Assembly (NCBI RefSeq): GCF_004340965.1
Contig: NZ_SLYA01000005.1
Location: 1-64,000, forward strand
Direction: 5' to 3'
Origin: Sphingomonas sp. PP-CE-1A-559
GTDB taxonomy: Bacteria > Pseudomonadota > Alphaproteobacteria > Sphingomonadales > Sphingomonadaceae
DNA: 64,000 nucleotides
Part shown: piece by piece, positions 54,938 to 64,000 of the stretch
Numbering within the stretch: position 1 is the stretch's first letter
How the letters are laid out: the number at the start of each line of letters is the position of its first letter
Position numbers and translations under genes: made by a program
The notes under the pieces: model-generated
What the model saw: the letters and a program-made list of their open reading frames with translations, nothing else
Databases searched by the model: none
What the model was told of the DNA's origin: nothing

Positions 54938-55159
54938 ATGCTGAACATCGTCTCGATCCTCATCGGCCTTGTCACTTTGGTGCTTGGCCTCGTCGCGTTC
55001 ATCCCGCTGCTCGGCTGGATGAACTGGCTCGTCATTCCGATCGGCATCGTCGGCGCAGCGGTCGGCGCGCTGTCGTCGAGCAACGGCGGTCGCAACCTCA
55101 ACATCGTGCTGATCATCATCTTCGCGCTCCGCCTCAGCCTCGGCGGCGGGATCATCTGA
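54938..55159 (+). CDS. small two-helix membrane protein (73 aa)
   Basis: A 73-residue protein with two or three hydrophobic segments (NIVSILIGLVTLVLGLVAFI, WLVIPIGIVGAAVGALSS, LNIVLIIIFALRLSLGGGII). Widely seen shape in alphaproteobacteria; function unknown. The ATG at 54938 is preferred over upstream starts that lie in the family G repeat. Confidence 0.72.
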   Translation: MLNIVSILIGLVTLVLGLVAFIPLLGWMNWLVIPIGIVGAAVGALSSSNGGRNLNIVLIIIFALRLSLGGGII

Positions 55160-55164
55160 CGCAA

Positions 55165-55194
55165 GAAGGGCCCGGCGTTTCCACCGGGCCCTCC
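55165..55194. terminator. hairpin between convergent genes
   Basis: GGGCCCGG-CGTTTCCA-CCGGGCCC, 8-bp perfect stem, at the shared end of the 54938 gene and the OsmC gene. Both sides have only short T runs, so its strength as an intrinsic terminator is uncertain. Confidence 0.5.
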
Positions 55195-55216
55195 TGATTG
55201 CGAAGCGTACCAGCTG

Positions 55217-55645
55217 TTATGCGGCGAGCGTGTGCTCCAGCGTGATCTCGGCGTTGAGCACCTTCGACACCGGGCAGTTCGCCTTGGCATCAGCGGCGAT
55301 TGCCTCGAACTCTTCCTTCGAGATGCCGTCGACCTTGGCGTTCAGCGTCAGTGCCGACTTGGTGATCTTGAACCCGTCGCCGTCCTTGTCGAGCGTCACC
55401 TTGGCGGACGTCTCGAGCGTGCCGGCCTCGTAGCCCTTGCCGGCGAGCGCGAAGCTCAGCGCCATCGTGAAGCACGATGCATGCGCGGCCGCGATTAGCT
55501 CCTCGGGGTTGGTGCCGGGCTCGTTCTCGAACCGCGTGTTGAAGCCGTACGGGCTGTCGGACAGCACGCCCGACTGGGTCGAGACATGGCCCTTGCCGCT
55601 CTTGCCGAGGCCTTCATACTTTGCCGAACCGCTGCGTGTGGTCAT
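55217..55645 (-). CDS. OsmC family peroxiredoxin
   Basis: A 142-residue OsmC/Ohr fold thiol peroxidase reducing organic hydroperoxides. The two redox cysteines are in the expected places: HASCFTMALSFAL (peroxidatic) and KANCPVSKVLN (resolving). The ENEPGTNPEELIAAAHA segment supports OsmC rather than Ohr. ATG 55645. Follows a minus-strand terminator for the upstream gene. Confidence 0.93.
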   Translation of the reverse strand: MTTRSGSAKYEGLGKSGKGHVSTQSGVLSDSPYGFNTRFENEPGTNPEELIAAAHASCFTMALSFALAGKGYEAGTLETSAKVTLDKDGDGFKITKSALTLNAKVDGISKEEFEAIAADAKANCPVSKVLNAEITLEHTLAA

Positions 55646-55669
55646 CGTTTTGATCCTTCATCGGACAAG

Positions 55670-55704
55670 AAAAAAGGCGCCGTGGTTTCCCACGACGCCC
55701 TTCC
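55670..55704 (-). terminator. intrinsic terminator of the glycine-zipper gene
   Basis: Minus strand: GGGCGTCGTGG-GAAA-CCACGGCGCC followed by T6. The stem has one mismatch. It separates the glycine-zipper gene from the OsmC gene on the same strand. Confidence 0.72.
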
Positions 55705-55751
55705 ACAACGCGCAACTATCGAAATAGCGGCATTGATTTAGCCGATGAGTG

Positions 55752-56060
55752 TCAGCGGCAACGACGGTTGTTGTTGCTCGTGCCCTTGTCGATCGCGCGA
55801 CCGGCGAGGCCACCGAGAACGGCGCCGCCCAGCGTGCCGACCGTGCGGTCGCCGCGCGTGTCGACCGTGCGGCCGAGCAGTGCGCCGCCGACGCCGCCGA
55901 TGATCGTGCCGGTCGTGCCGTTGTTCTTCTTGCAATAGACGCGGCCGTCACGACCACGCCATTCGCGACGATCGCGCGCATCTGCGGCCGAAACCGGCAC
56001 GAGGACGGTCGGCAGGACCATTGCGCTGAGGCCCATGGCCAGAACGAACTTACGCATCAT
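55752..56060 (-). CDS. glycine-zipper 2TM domain protein
   Basis: A 102-residue exported protein: signal peptide MMRKFVLAMGLSAMVLPTVL... then a cysteine and two Gly-zipper segments (GTIIGGVGGALLGR, GTLGGAVLGGLAGRAID). Such proteins insert in or stiffen the envelope. AGGGAG precedes the double ATG (56060 or 56057). The C-terminal NNNRRC gives a second cysteine. Confidence 0.83.
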   Translation of the reverse strand: MMRKFVLAMGLSAMVLPTVLVPVSAADARDRREWRGRDGRVYCKKNNGTTGTIIGGVGGALLGRTVDTRGDRTVGTLGGAVLGGLAGRAIDKGTSNNNRRCR

Positions 56061-56142
56061 GTAACTCCCTAGTGAATTGATCTGCTGGTATAACGAAGCC
56101 GCTATAGCGCCAGTTGCATGAACCAAAAACAACACCGCGTTC

Positions 56143-56892
56143 ATGCTGGCGTTCATCTTCGCGGCCGGCATCGGGGCGTTGCTATCAACAGCCGGCGGGC
56201 ATCATTCCGCGGTCCCGCTTTACGCTGGATGGCAGGCCGGTTACGCCGCCGCGATGTTGCCCGTGCCCTTGCCCGTCGAGATCCTCCCCGTCGCCGCGCC
56301 CTGGTTCGACTTGGCCGGGCTCGCGGTGTTCGCCGCGTCGGGTGCGCTCGCCGCGGCCAAGCGCGGCCAGACGTTCGTGACGCTGGTGTTCTTCGGGCTC
56401 ATCACCGGTGTCGGCGGCGGCACGGTGCGCGACCTGCTGATCGGCGCACCAGTGTTCTGGGTGCATGACGCGCGCGCCGCGAGCGTGTGCCTGGGCGTGG
56501 CACTGCTGATCTGGGTGACGCCCGAGCGGTGGTGGAAGGACGAGGCGCTTGGCTGGTTCGACGCAGTCGGGCTCGCGGCGTACGCTGTGTACGGCGCGGC
56601 GAAGGCTTTGGGGTATGGCGTGCCACCCGTGCCCGCGGCGCTGATGGGGGTGATGACCGCGTGCGTCGGCGGTATCATCCGCGATGTGCTGGCGGGTGAG
56701 CCGTCGATCCTGATGCGGCCGGAGCTGTACGTGACCGCGGCGGCGCTGGCGGCGGCGAGTTATGTAGGGCTGGTGCTGCTGGGGGTGCCGCTTGCCTTGG
56801 CAGCGGTGATCGCCGCGAGTGCGGGGTTCACGCTGAGGGCGGCGGCAATCCGCTTTCATCTAGCGCTGCCTGCGTACGGTGGACGGCGCTAA
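56143..56892 (+). CDS. UPF0126/TRIC-type cation channel
   Basis: A 249-residue protein with the two-repeat UPF0126 (YicG) pattern: DLAGLAVFAASGALAAAKRG and GLITGVGGGTVRDLLIGA in the first half; WFDAVGLAAYAVYGAAKALG and GVMTACVGGIIRDVLAGEPS in the second. This is the prokaryotic TRIC potassium channel family. The start is uncertain: ATG 56143 adds a helix; ATG 56254 gives the family N-terminus just before WFDLAG. Neither has a clear Shine-Dalgarno. Confidence 0.88.
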   Translation: MLAFIFAAGIGALLSTAGGHHSAVPLYAGWQAGYAAAMLPVPLPVEILPVAAPWFDLAGLAVFAASGALAAAKRGQTFVTLVFFGLITGVGGGTVRDLLIGAPVFWVHDARAASVCLGVALLIWVTPERWWKDEALGWFDAVGLAAYAVYGAAKALGYGVPPVPAALMGVMTACVGGIIRDVLAGEPSILMRPELYVTAAALAAASYVGLVLLGVPLALAAVIAASAGFTLRAAAIRFHLALPAYGGRR

Positions 56893-56917
56893 CTCATCAA
56901 GTTTGCCGCGCAATAAC

Positions 56918-57186
56918 CTTGTGTCCCCGCGAAGGCGGGGACCCAGTCTGGGCTCCCGCCTTCGCGGGAGAACAAGGTAGAGCCGGCCAGCAGTTGGACT
57001 TGAACGGACAGCCCGATCTAGCTCGTTCTGATGCTGAGGCTGGTCTCCGTCGGTTGGCAAAGCACTACCCAATACCCCAAACCACCCCGGCGAAGGCCGG
57101 GGCCCAGTTGGGGGACATCGCTGATGTGCGTTGCGCTCCGTTACGCCAGCTTTCCCAACTGGGCCCCGGCCTCCGCCGGGGTGGTG
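56918..57186. repeat. family A (56918-56975) and family B (57080-57186) repeats
   Basis: An A element and, 105 bp later, a B element in the 56893-57240 spacer between convergent genes. The intervening stretch (56976-57079) holds nothing recognisable. Confidence 0.85.
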
Positions 57187-57240
57187 GCCTCCGCCGCGGT
57201 GGCGTCGCTTTGACTACGGTCACGCCATCCAGAGGAAGCT

Positions 57241-57828
57241 CTACCCCCGCACAACCCCAACATCCGCAAACCGCTTCGGCTCCACCGGCGGCACCGCGGG
57301 CTCGTTCAACTCACACTGCCAATGCCCGACATCGATCCACTGCCCGTTCTTGTAGCCGACCTCGCGGTACACTCCCGCCCGGCGAAACCCGACCGCCTCA
57401 TGCAGCTTGATCGACGAATCGTTCGGCAACGCAATCGCCCCGATCGCCTGCGTAAACCCCTGAGCCCGCAGCGTATCGATCAGCGCCTCGTACAACAGCC
57501 GCCCCGCACCCTGACGCTGCGCCGCATCCGCGACATACACCGTGGTTTCGCACGCGAACCGGTACGCCTCGCGCTTGTGGAACGCCGACGCATACGCATA
57601 AGCCAGCACGCCGCCCTCAGAGCCGATCGTCGCGACCAGCCACGGGTACAGCCCGTCCGACGCCGCCATCCGCGCGCGCATCTGCCGCGCATCGGGCGCT
57701 TCGGTCTCGAACGACACCGTCCCGACCAGCGCGTGCGGCGCATAGATCGCCGCGATCGACGCAGCGTCCTCGGGGACCGCCGCCCGGATGACGATCCCGC
57801 CTCCGTTGCCAGTTGCGGGGATCGCCAT
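57241..57828 (-). CDS. GNAT N-acetyltransferase, phosphinothricin acetyltransferase-like
   Basis: A 195-residue acetyl-CoA-dependent acetyltransferase with acceptor-side segments VSFETEAPDARQMRARMA and YAYASAFHKREAYRFACETT, the acetyl-CoA loop QRQGAGRLLYEALI, and the HEAVGFRRAGVYREVGYKNG end typical of the phosphinothricin/methionine sulfoximine acetyltransferase group. The physiological amine is unknown. The start at 57828 shares 1 nt with the sppA stop. Confidence 0.88.
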   Translation of the reverse strand: MAIPATGNGGGIVIRAAVPEDAASIAAIYAPHALVGTVSFETEAPDARQMRARMAASDGLYPWLVATIGSEGGVLAYAYASAFHKREAYRFACETTVYVADAAQRQGAGRLLYEALIDTLRAQGFTQAIGAIALPNDSSIKLHEAVGFRRAGVYREVGYKNGQWIDVGHWQCELNEPAVPPVEPKRFADVGVVRG

Positions 57829-59771
57829 CAGAACCCGATCCGTGCCAGCAGCAGGTCGAGCAGCTTGGCATCGCCGATACCCGAAGTCGTCGGCCCCATC
57901 CCGCCGCACTCCAGGCAGCGTGCCTGAATCGAACCCGACGTCGCCAGCCGCTTCATGTCACCGACCGCCCGCGCAAGCATCTGGCGCCGGTCCGCCGCAA
58001 CGTGCGCGAAGGCATCGCCGCCACCCGCATCATCGTCGCCATCATTGCCGAAATCCTGCGCGATCGTCGCGAGGAAGCCCGGCTTCTTCTCCAGATACTC
58101 GGCATGGATCTTCGCCGGATCGAGTTTGGCGCGCTTGGCGGCCTCGTCGATCGCGTCCTGCAACGTGCCGAACCGGTCGACCAGACCGATCTGGCGGGCA
58201 GTGCCGCCATCCCAGACGCGGCCCTGGCCGATCTCGTCGACCCGTGTCGGCGTCATCTTCCGCGATGCCGCCACGCGCGAGACGAACTGGCGATACCCGT
58301 TCTCGATCCCCGCCTGAGCGATCGCATCGAACATCGGCGTGGTGCCGCCGGTGATGTCGGGCTGGCCGGACAGCGGCGTGGTCTTCACGCCGTCGCTGGT
58401 CACGCCGATCTTGGCGAGCGCGTTCTCGAACGTCGGGATCACCCCGAAGATACCGATCGAGCCGGTGATCGTGCCGGGCTCGGCAAAGATCACGTCGGCC
58501 GGCGTCGACACCCAGTAACCGCCGCTCGCGGCCAGCCCGCCCATCGATACGACCACGGGCAGCTTCTGCCGCTTGGCTTCGAGGATCGCGAGCCGGATCT
58601 GCTCCGATGCCATCACCGACCCACCCGGCGAGTCGACGCGTACCACCAGGGCCTTCAGCGTCTTCTTGGCGAGTCCGTCGAGCACCGCCTTCTCGATCGT
58701 CTTGCCCGCCGCCTTGCCGGGGCCGCTCTCGCCGTCGACGATCTCGCCGGCGATGGTCAGCACGCCGATCGCGTCGCCCACGGTGGGGAGGGGGTTGGCC
58801 TTCACCCACGCGTCGTATTTGATCGCGGTGTAGTTGCCCGCCGGCTTGTTCGCGTCGCTGCCGGCGATCTCCGCCACGCGCCGCCCGAAGCTGGTCCGAT
58901 CGCCGAGCTTGTCGACGATGCCCGCGCGCAGGTTTGCCTCGGCGATGTTGCCGTTCGATGCGAGAATGACCTTGTCCGGCGCGGTCATGAACTGCGCGAG
59001 CTGCGCCTTGGGGCGTGCTTTCGCGACGGCCTCACGCCACTGCGCGAACAGCGTGCCGTACAGCGCGGTACTCGCCGCCTTCGCGTCCTCGCTCTGGTCC
59101 GCCCTCGTGTAGGGCTCGACGAACGACTTGTAGCGGCCGACGCGGTAGACGTGTGCATTGACGCCGAGCTTGTCGATCAGGCCCTTGTAATAGAGCTGGT
59201 TGCCGCCCGGCCCCATGAAGATCGTGCCACCCAGCGGGTTCACCCAGATCTCGCTCGCGTTGGCCGCAAGGCGATAGCCGCCATCGGTGTACGCGGTCGC
59301 ATAGGCGAGCACCGGTTTGCCGCTCGCACGCACCCGCGCCAGCGCATCGCCGACTTCGCCGAGTGCTGCGGGATACGCGCCGCCGAAGCTGTCGAGATCG
59401 AGCACGACCACCTTCACGCGCGCATCGGTCCGCGCGGTGTCGATCGAGCGCACCACGTCGCGCAGGCGGAACTGCCGCGTCCTGCTCTGCCCGGAAAGTG
59501 CTGCGAACGCGGCCTGTTCCTCGGGCTGCTCGACGATCGAGCCGTTCAGGTCGAGCACCAGCGCGCCGTCCTTGATCGCCGTGGTGCTCTGCCGCGCGTT
59601 GAGCGCCGCGAAGATCAGCCCGAAGAACAACAGCATCGCAATCAGGACGAGCGCGTCCTTGATCGCGACGAGGAGCTTCCACACGCCCCGCACGAGCCGC
59701 CATTTCCGCCGCGGCGGGCGGGCAGGATCGACATAGGAGGGGGCGTAGGACGGCGCAGCGGTATCGGTCAT
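57828..59771 (-). CDS. sppA: signal peptide peptidase SppA, 67-kDa type
   Basis: Membrane-bound serine peptidase that degrades leftover signal peptides. 647 residues: N-terminal cytoplasmic tail, one membrane helix (about 38-58), then two ClpP-like domains. The Lys-Ser dyad is visible: general base Lys215 ([13 protein letters not shown], first domain) and nucleophile Ser416 ([10 protein letters not shown], second domain). [17 protein letters not shown] precedes the second. A C-terminal CLEC pair may bind metal. ATG 59771. Confidence 0.95.
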   Translation of the reverse strand: MTDTAAPSYAPSYVDPARPPRRKWRLVRGVWKLLVAIKDALVLIAMLLFFGLIFAALNARQSTTAIKDGALVLDLNGSIVEQPEEQAAFAALSGQSRTRQFRLRDVVRSIDTARTDARVKVVVLDLDSFGGAYPAALGEVGDALARVRASGKPVLAYATAYTDGGYRLAANASEIWVNPLGGTIFMGPGGNQLYYKGLIDKLGVNAHVYRVGRYKSFVEPYTRADQSEDAKAASTALYGTLFAQWREAVAKARPKAQLAQFMTAPDKVILASNGNIAEANLRAGIVDKLGDRTSFGRRVAEIAGSDANKPAGNYTAIKYDAWVKANPLPTVGDAIGVLTIAGEIVDGESGPGKAAGKTIEKAVLDGLAKKTLKALVVRVDSPGGSVMASEQIRLAILEAKRQKLPVVVSMGGLAASGGYWVSTPADVIFAEPGTITGSIGIFGVIPTFENALAKIGVTSDGVKTTPLSGQPDITGGTTPMFDAIAQAGIENGYRQFVSRVAASRKMTPTRVDEIGQGRVWDGGTARQIGLVDRFGTLQDAIDEAAKRAKLDPAKIHAEYLEKKPGFLATIAQDFGNDGDDDAGGGDAFAHVAADRRQMLARAVGDMKRLATSGSIQARCLECGGMGPTTSGIGDAKLLDLLLARIGF

Positions 59772-59874
59772 GGCAGGAGAGCTAGAGCAACGGGGCGCAC
59801 AGGTAAATGCCCTGTATTACGGCGCCAACACAGGAGCGGTTCCAGTCCCTAGGTCTACCCCAACCACCACGCAG

Positions 59875-60075
59875 TCCCCCTCCCGCCTGCGGGAGGGGCT
59901 AGGGGAGGGAAGTCCCACAAGCACCCTCGCGAGAAACCCCTCCCCCGACCCCTCCCGCAAGCGGAAGGGGAGCAGAAAGACAGTTCCGCCTAAGTGTTCT
60001 CCTGCGAACGCAGGAGCCCAGGATACCAAGCGCCGCCCTCCGTCACCCTGGACTCCTGCGTACGCAGGAGAACGG
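59875..60075. repeat. family D (59875-59971) and diverged family A (59996-60075) repeats
   Basis: CCCTCCCGCCTGCGGGAGGG with partner CCCCTCCCGCAAGCGGAAGG is a D element; GTTCTCCTGCGAACGCAGGA with CTCCTGCGTACGCAGGAGAA is a long-loop A variant. They fill the 59772-60258 spacer upstream of groES together with the promoter and CIRCE, and nothing else. Confidence 0.8.
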
Positions 60076-60162
60076 CAGCGTGCTCAGCAGCACGACTATC
60101 GACCCTTCAGCCACGACGCCCGAAACTCACGCCCGCCCGAAAAAATTTCGCTCCCGGAACCT

Positions 60163-60191
60163 TTGACATGCCGCACCCCGAGGCACATATG
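60163..60191 (+). promoter_or_regulatory. groESL promoter
   Basis: A perfect TTGACA at 60163-60168 is followed after 17 bp by CATATG at 60186-60191. The CIRCE operator begins 8 bp further on, over the expected transcription start. Confidence 0.65.
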
Positions 60192-60198
60192 CCGTCCG

Positions 60199-60225
60199 TT
60201 GGCACTCGATAACCTCGAGTGCCAG
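60199..60225. promoter_or_regulatory. CIRCE operator (HrcA site)
   Basis: TTGGCACTC-N9-GAGTGCCAG: 9-bp arms with 9-bp spacer matching the CIRCE consensus TTAGCACTC-N9-GAGTGCTAA. The outermost pair is imperfect. It lies 33 bp before the groES start, so heat-inducible control by the HrcA repressor is expected. Confidence 0.93.
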
Positions 60226-60258
60226 AAATCTGTCACAATCCAAAAGGACATGGACCCC

Positions 60259-60546
60259 ATGAACTTTCGTCCGTTGCATGATCGCGTGCTGGTGAAGCGC
60301 CTCGAAGCCGAAGAGAAGACGGCTGGCGGCATCATCATCCCCGACACCGCCAAGGAAAAGCCGCAGGAAGGCGAAGTCGTCGCCATCGGTACCGGCACTC
60401 GCGCCGAGAACGGCACGATCACCCCGCTCGACGTCAAGACCGGCGACAAGATCCTGTTCGGCAAATGGTCGGGCACCGAGGTCAAGGTCGACGGCGAAGA
60501 CCTGTTGATCATGAAGGAATCGGACATTCTCGGCATCGTCGGTTGA
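60259..60546 (+). CDS. groES: co-chaperonin GroES
   Basis: A 95-residue Hsp10 that caps the GroEL ring. [20 protein letters not shown], the mobile loop [19 protein letters not shown] and [18 protein letters not shown] are standard. The start at 60259 is used since AAAAGGA lies 10 nt upstream; the ATG at 60250 is too close to the site. First gene of the groESL operon. Confidence 0.98.
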   Translation: MNFRPLHDRVLVKRLEAEEKTAGGIIIPDTAKEKPQEGEVVAIGTGTRAENGTITPLDVKTGDKILFGKWSGTEVKVDGEDLLIMKESDILGIVG

Positions 60547-60585
60547 CCCGACGGGCTCGGGATCGTCGGCGTCATGCTGACGTGA

Positions 60586-62310
<1,725 letters not shown>

Positions 62311-62449
62311 TCCGCAGGGCGGCCGTAGCCAATCTGGCTACGGACTCGCCCAAGGACGGCCGGCGGGTCGACGGCGCAAGCCACCGATCCCGTCCGACGA
62401 AAGCAGCGGCTTCGCCGATGCTCGGTTCCAGCCAAACACCGACCAAAGC

Positions 62450-62484
62450 AAAGGGCCGGGGAGCAATCCCCGGCCCTTTGTTTG
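62450..62484 (+). terminator. intrinsic terminator of groESL
   Basis: AAAGGGCCGGGG-AGCAAT-CCCCGGCCCTTT followed by GTTTG: a 12-bp perfect stem 140 bp after the groEL stop, 28 bp before the Uma2 gene. Confidence 0.85.
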
Positions 62485-62511
62485 TCCGCCGACAAGTGGT
62501 AAAACACACCC

Positions 62512-63075
62512 ATGCGGCACGATCCCCTCTACAAGAAGATCACGGTCGACGAGTTCCTCGCAATCGACTTCGGCACGGACCGCAAGTTCGAGCTGGTCGA
62601 CGGCGTCATCCGCATGATGACCGGCGGCACCCCCGCGCATTCCCGCGTAGCCACTAACATCCTCGTATTCCTAGCCGGGAAGCTCCGCGGTACGGGATGC
62701 CGAGCGTACAACTCCGACATGGGTGTGCGGGTCAATGACACCGATCTGCGCTACCCCGACGTCAGCGTCTTTTGCGGGAATCCGGCAACTCGCGAACGCG
62801 AAGAACAGCGCGTATTCAACGATCCCCAAGTGATTTTTGAAGTTCTCTCCGGCTCGACCGCGAAGGTAGATCAAGGCGCAAAGCTCGCCGAATATCGCGA
62901 ACTCGCATCGGTCGACACCATCGTCTTCGCCGACCCCGAAAACGAACTGACCCGCGTCGTCCAGCGCCTCGGACCAACGACCTGGCGCGACGACGTGTTC
63001 GCTCAGCCGCACGACGTGATCTTGCCGTCACTAAACCTGACGATCCCCCACACCGAAATCTTCGCGCGCGACTGA
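62512..63075 (+). CDS. Uma2 family (DUF820) putative restriction-fold nuclease
   Basis: A 187-residue Uma2 protein of the PD-(D/E)xK fold. RKFELVDGVIRMMTGGTPAH, VNDTDLRYPDVSVFCGN (Asp), and VIFEVLSGSTAKVDQGAKLA (Glu and a downstream Lys) make up the predicted active site. Uma2 proteins are abundant in cyanobacteria and scattered elsewhere; the biological role is unknown. No toxin or partner gene is adjacent. Confidence 0.88.
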   Translation: MRHDPLYKKITVDEFLAIDFGTDRKFELVDGVIRMMTGGTPAHSRVATNILVFLAGKLRGTGCRAYNSDMGVRVNDTDLRYPDVSVFCGNPATREREEQRVFNDPQVIFEVLSGSTAKVDQGAKLAEYRELASVDTIVFADPENELTRVVQRLGPTTWRDDVFAQPHDVILPSLNLTIPHTEIFARD

Positions 63076-63080
63076 AGCCG

Positions 63081-63956
63081 CTACTTCGCTGCCGCAGCCC
63101 CCTCCGCGGCAATCTGGTCCAGCGCACGCCACACCACCGGCGCGATGTGGCTCAAGTCGAAGCTATGATACGCCTCGCCGTCGATCGGCACGACCAACGC
63201 CTTGCCACCAGCCGCCGCGCGCAACCGCTCCGCTGCGGCGAACGGCACGACCTCGTCCTTGCGGCCGTGCATCACCAGCACCGGCACCGTCACGCGACGA
63301 ATAGCCGCAAAATTGTCGAACGCCGCTGCATACAGGCCACGCTCCAGGCCAGGCACGAACCGCTCGAAAGAGTCGAACGCGCCGAGTGTCACGACCCCGT
63401 CGAGGCATTTTCCAGCCGATGTATCCGCAGCCACGTGCAACGCCACTGCGGCGCCGAGTCCGTCACCAAACAGGAAGTGCTTGCCGTCTGGCACCAGCCG
63501 TTCCGCCAAATCCACGAACGCGCGGCCACCTTGGTACAGTCCGCGTTCGTCCGGAACACCCGGATTATCGCCATAGCCTCGATACGACGCGACGAGCACG
63601 CCGCGGCCGTCACGCGCGAAGGCCTGCGCTGCCTTCGCCGCGATGTCGCGATTGCCCGCACGTCTTGGGACATAGATCAGCACCGCGCCGCCCGGTGTTT
63701 CCGGCGGCCAGAACCAGCCCTGCAAATGAACTCCGTCAGCCGCGATTGCTTCGACCAGCCTCGGCGTCCGTCCGGTCCATGTCGGCGTCGTTGCGAGCGG
63801 GGCAGGCTGGTACAGCGAACGGCCAACCGGATTGACGCAACCGGCGAGCATCGTGGACAGTATCGCCGCCGCAATCAGTGGAAATCCGCCCCGCCTTAGG
63901 CGTTGCTTTTCCTCCACGCGAAGGCCCAGCCTGGCGTTTGCCGCAGCATCGATCAT
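63081..63956 (-). CDS. alpha/beta-hydrolase fold lipoprotein with altered nucleophile elbow
   Basis: A 291-residue predicted lipoprotein (lipobox TMLAGC, Cys40, after an unusually long basic leader). The domain has the alpha/beta-hydrolase order: GAVLIYVPRRAGNRD, YRGYGDNPGVPDE, FLFGDGLGAAVALHVA, VMHGRKDEVVPFAAA (Asp234) and YHSFDLSH (His264). At the nucleophile position the usual GxSxG reads G164-D-G-L-G168, so Ser is replaced by Gly166. It may be a non-catalytic relative or use another residue. GAGAGGG is 5 nt before ATG 63956. Convergent with the Uma2 gene. Confidence 0.82.
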   Translation of the reverse strand: MIDAAANARLGLRVEEKQRLRRGGFPLIAAAILSTMLAGCVNPVGRSLYQPAPLATTPTWTGRTPRLVEAIAADGVHLQGWFWPPETPGGAVLIYVPRRAGNRDIAAKAAQAFARDGRGVLVASYRGYGDNPGVPDERGLYQGGRAFVDLAERLVPDGKHFLFGDGLGAAVALHVAADTSAGKCLDGVVTLGAFDSFERFVPGLERGLYAAAFDNFAAIRRVTVPVLVMHGRKDEVVPFAAAERLRAAAGGKALVVPIDGEAYHSFDLSHIAPVVWRALDQIAAEGAAAAK

Positions 63957-64000
63957 CGCACCCTCTCTATTTGCGCCGATACTAAGATCTGCTCGTCGAT

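Noticed and set aside
57813..59852. 679-codon open frame opposite sppA
   Set aside because: No motif or plausible start; composition typical of an antisense shadow.

Overview
This 64 kb window is chromosomal DNA from a GC-rich alphaproteobacterium, most probably a sphingomonad (Sphingomonas or a close relative). The evidence is a TonB-receptor/MFS sugar-type locus, an unfused hisB-H-A-F-E run, an alpha-type SspB adaptor, an ATP12-family protein, a TTG-started PfkB kinase, and dense GC-rich palindromic repeats between genes. I see no integrase, transposase, phage module, CRISPR array, plasmid origin or rRNA. The only stable RNA is one tRNA-Thr(GGU).

Layout. 0.1-13.4 kb: sirtuin cobB, exported PRC-barrel-like and DUF5666-like proteins, class I fumarase, a membrane-anchored HExxH protein, uvrB, fpr, and small membrane or MBL-fold proteins. 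13.5-22.8 kb: an accessory catabolic island with a TonB-dependent receptor, an MFS permease, an SsuD-like flavin monooxygenase overlapping an aldo/keto reductase, a Gfo/Idh/MocA protein, a zinc alcohol dehydrogenase and a second aldo/keto reductase. 22.9-31.8 kb: tRNA-Thr, aminopeptidase P, oligopeptidase B, a thioesterase, PEP carboxylase, an EF-hand lipoprotein and an HNH protein. 31.8-42.2 kb: glutamyl-Q tRNA(Asp) synthetase, a PduO-type adenosyltransferase, the ergothioneine pair egtB-egtD, small unknowns, an adenosine-kinase-like protein, an APC permease and a HIT protein. 42.3-46 kb: histidine genes hisE, a small membrane protein, hisF, hisA, hisH and hisB. 46-57.8 kb: sspB, fumC, gmk, ATP12, HAD, RluA-family and CrcB genes, an OsmC protein, a TRIC channel and an acetyltransferase. 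57.8-64 kb: sppA, CIRCE-controlled groES-groEL, a Uma2 protein and an alpha/beta-hydrolase lipoprotein with an altered nucleophile elbow.

The most interesting part is 13.5-22.8 kb. A desulfonating-type monooxygenase translationally coupled to an aldo/keto reductase, next to a Gfo/Idh/MocA protein and dedicated uptake genes, is what a sulfosugar (sulfoquinovose-like) desulfonation pathway would look like if desulfonation leaves an aldehyde. This is an inference. No flavin reductase, classical glycosidase or regulator gene is in the window.

Two other sequence-level signals stand out. The first is a short minus-strand unit near 5.75-5.97 kb, with an 18-codon ORF behind a 13-nt perfect anti-16S Shine-Dalgarno and ahead of an intrinsic terminator. 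The second is a repeat family whose hairpin arms supply the ribosome binding sites of hisH and the HIT gene. Most intergenic spacers over 300 bp are made of repeat families (labelled A to G here). Start codons were chosen by ribosome binding site and family N-terminus and often differ from the longest open frame.
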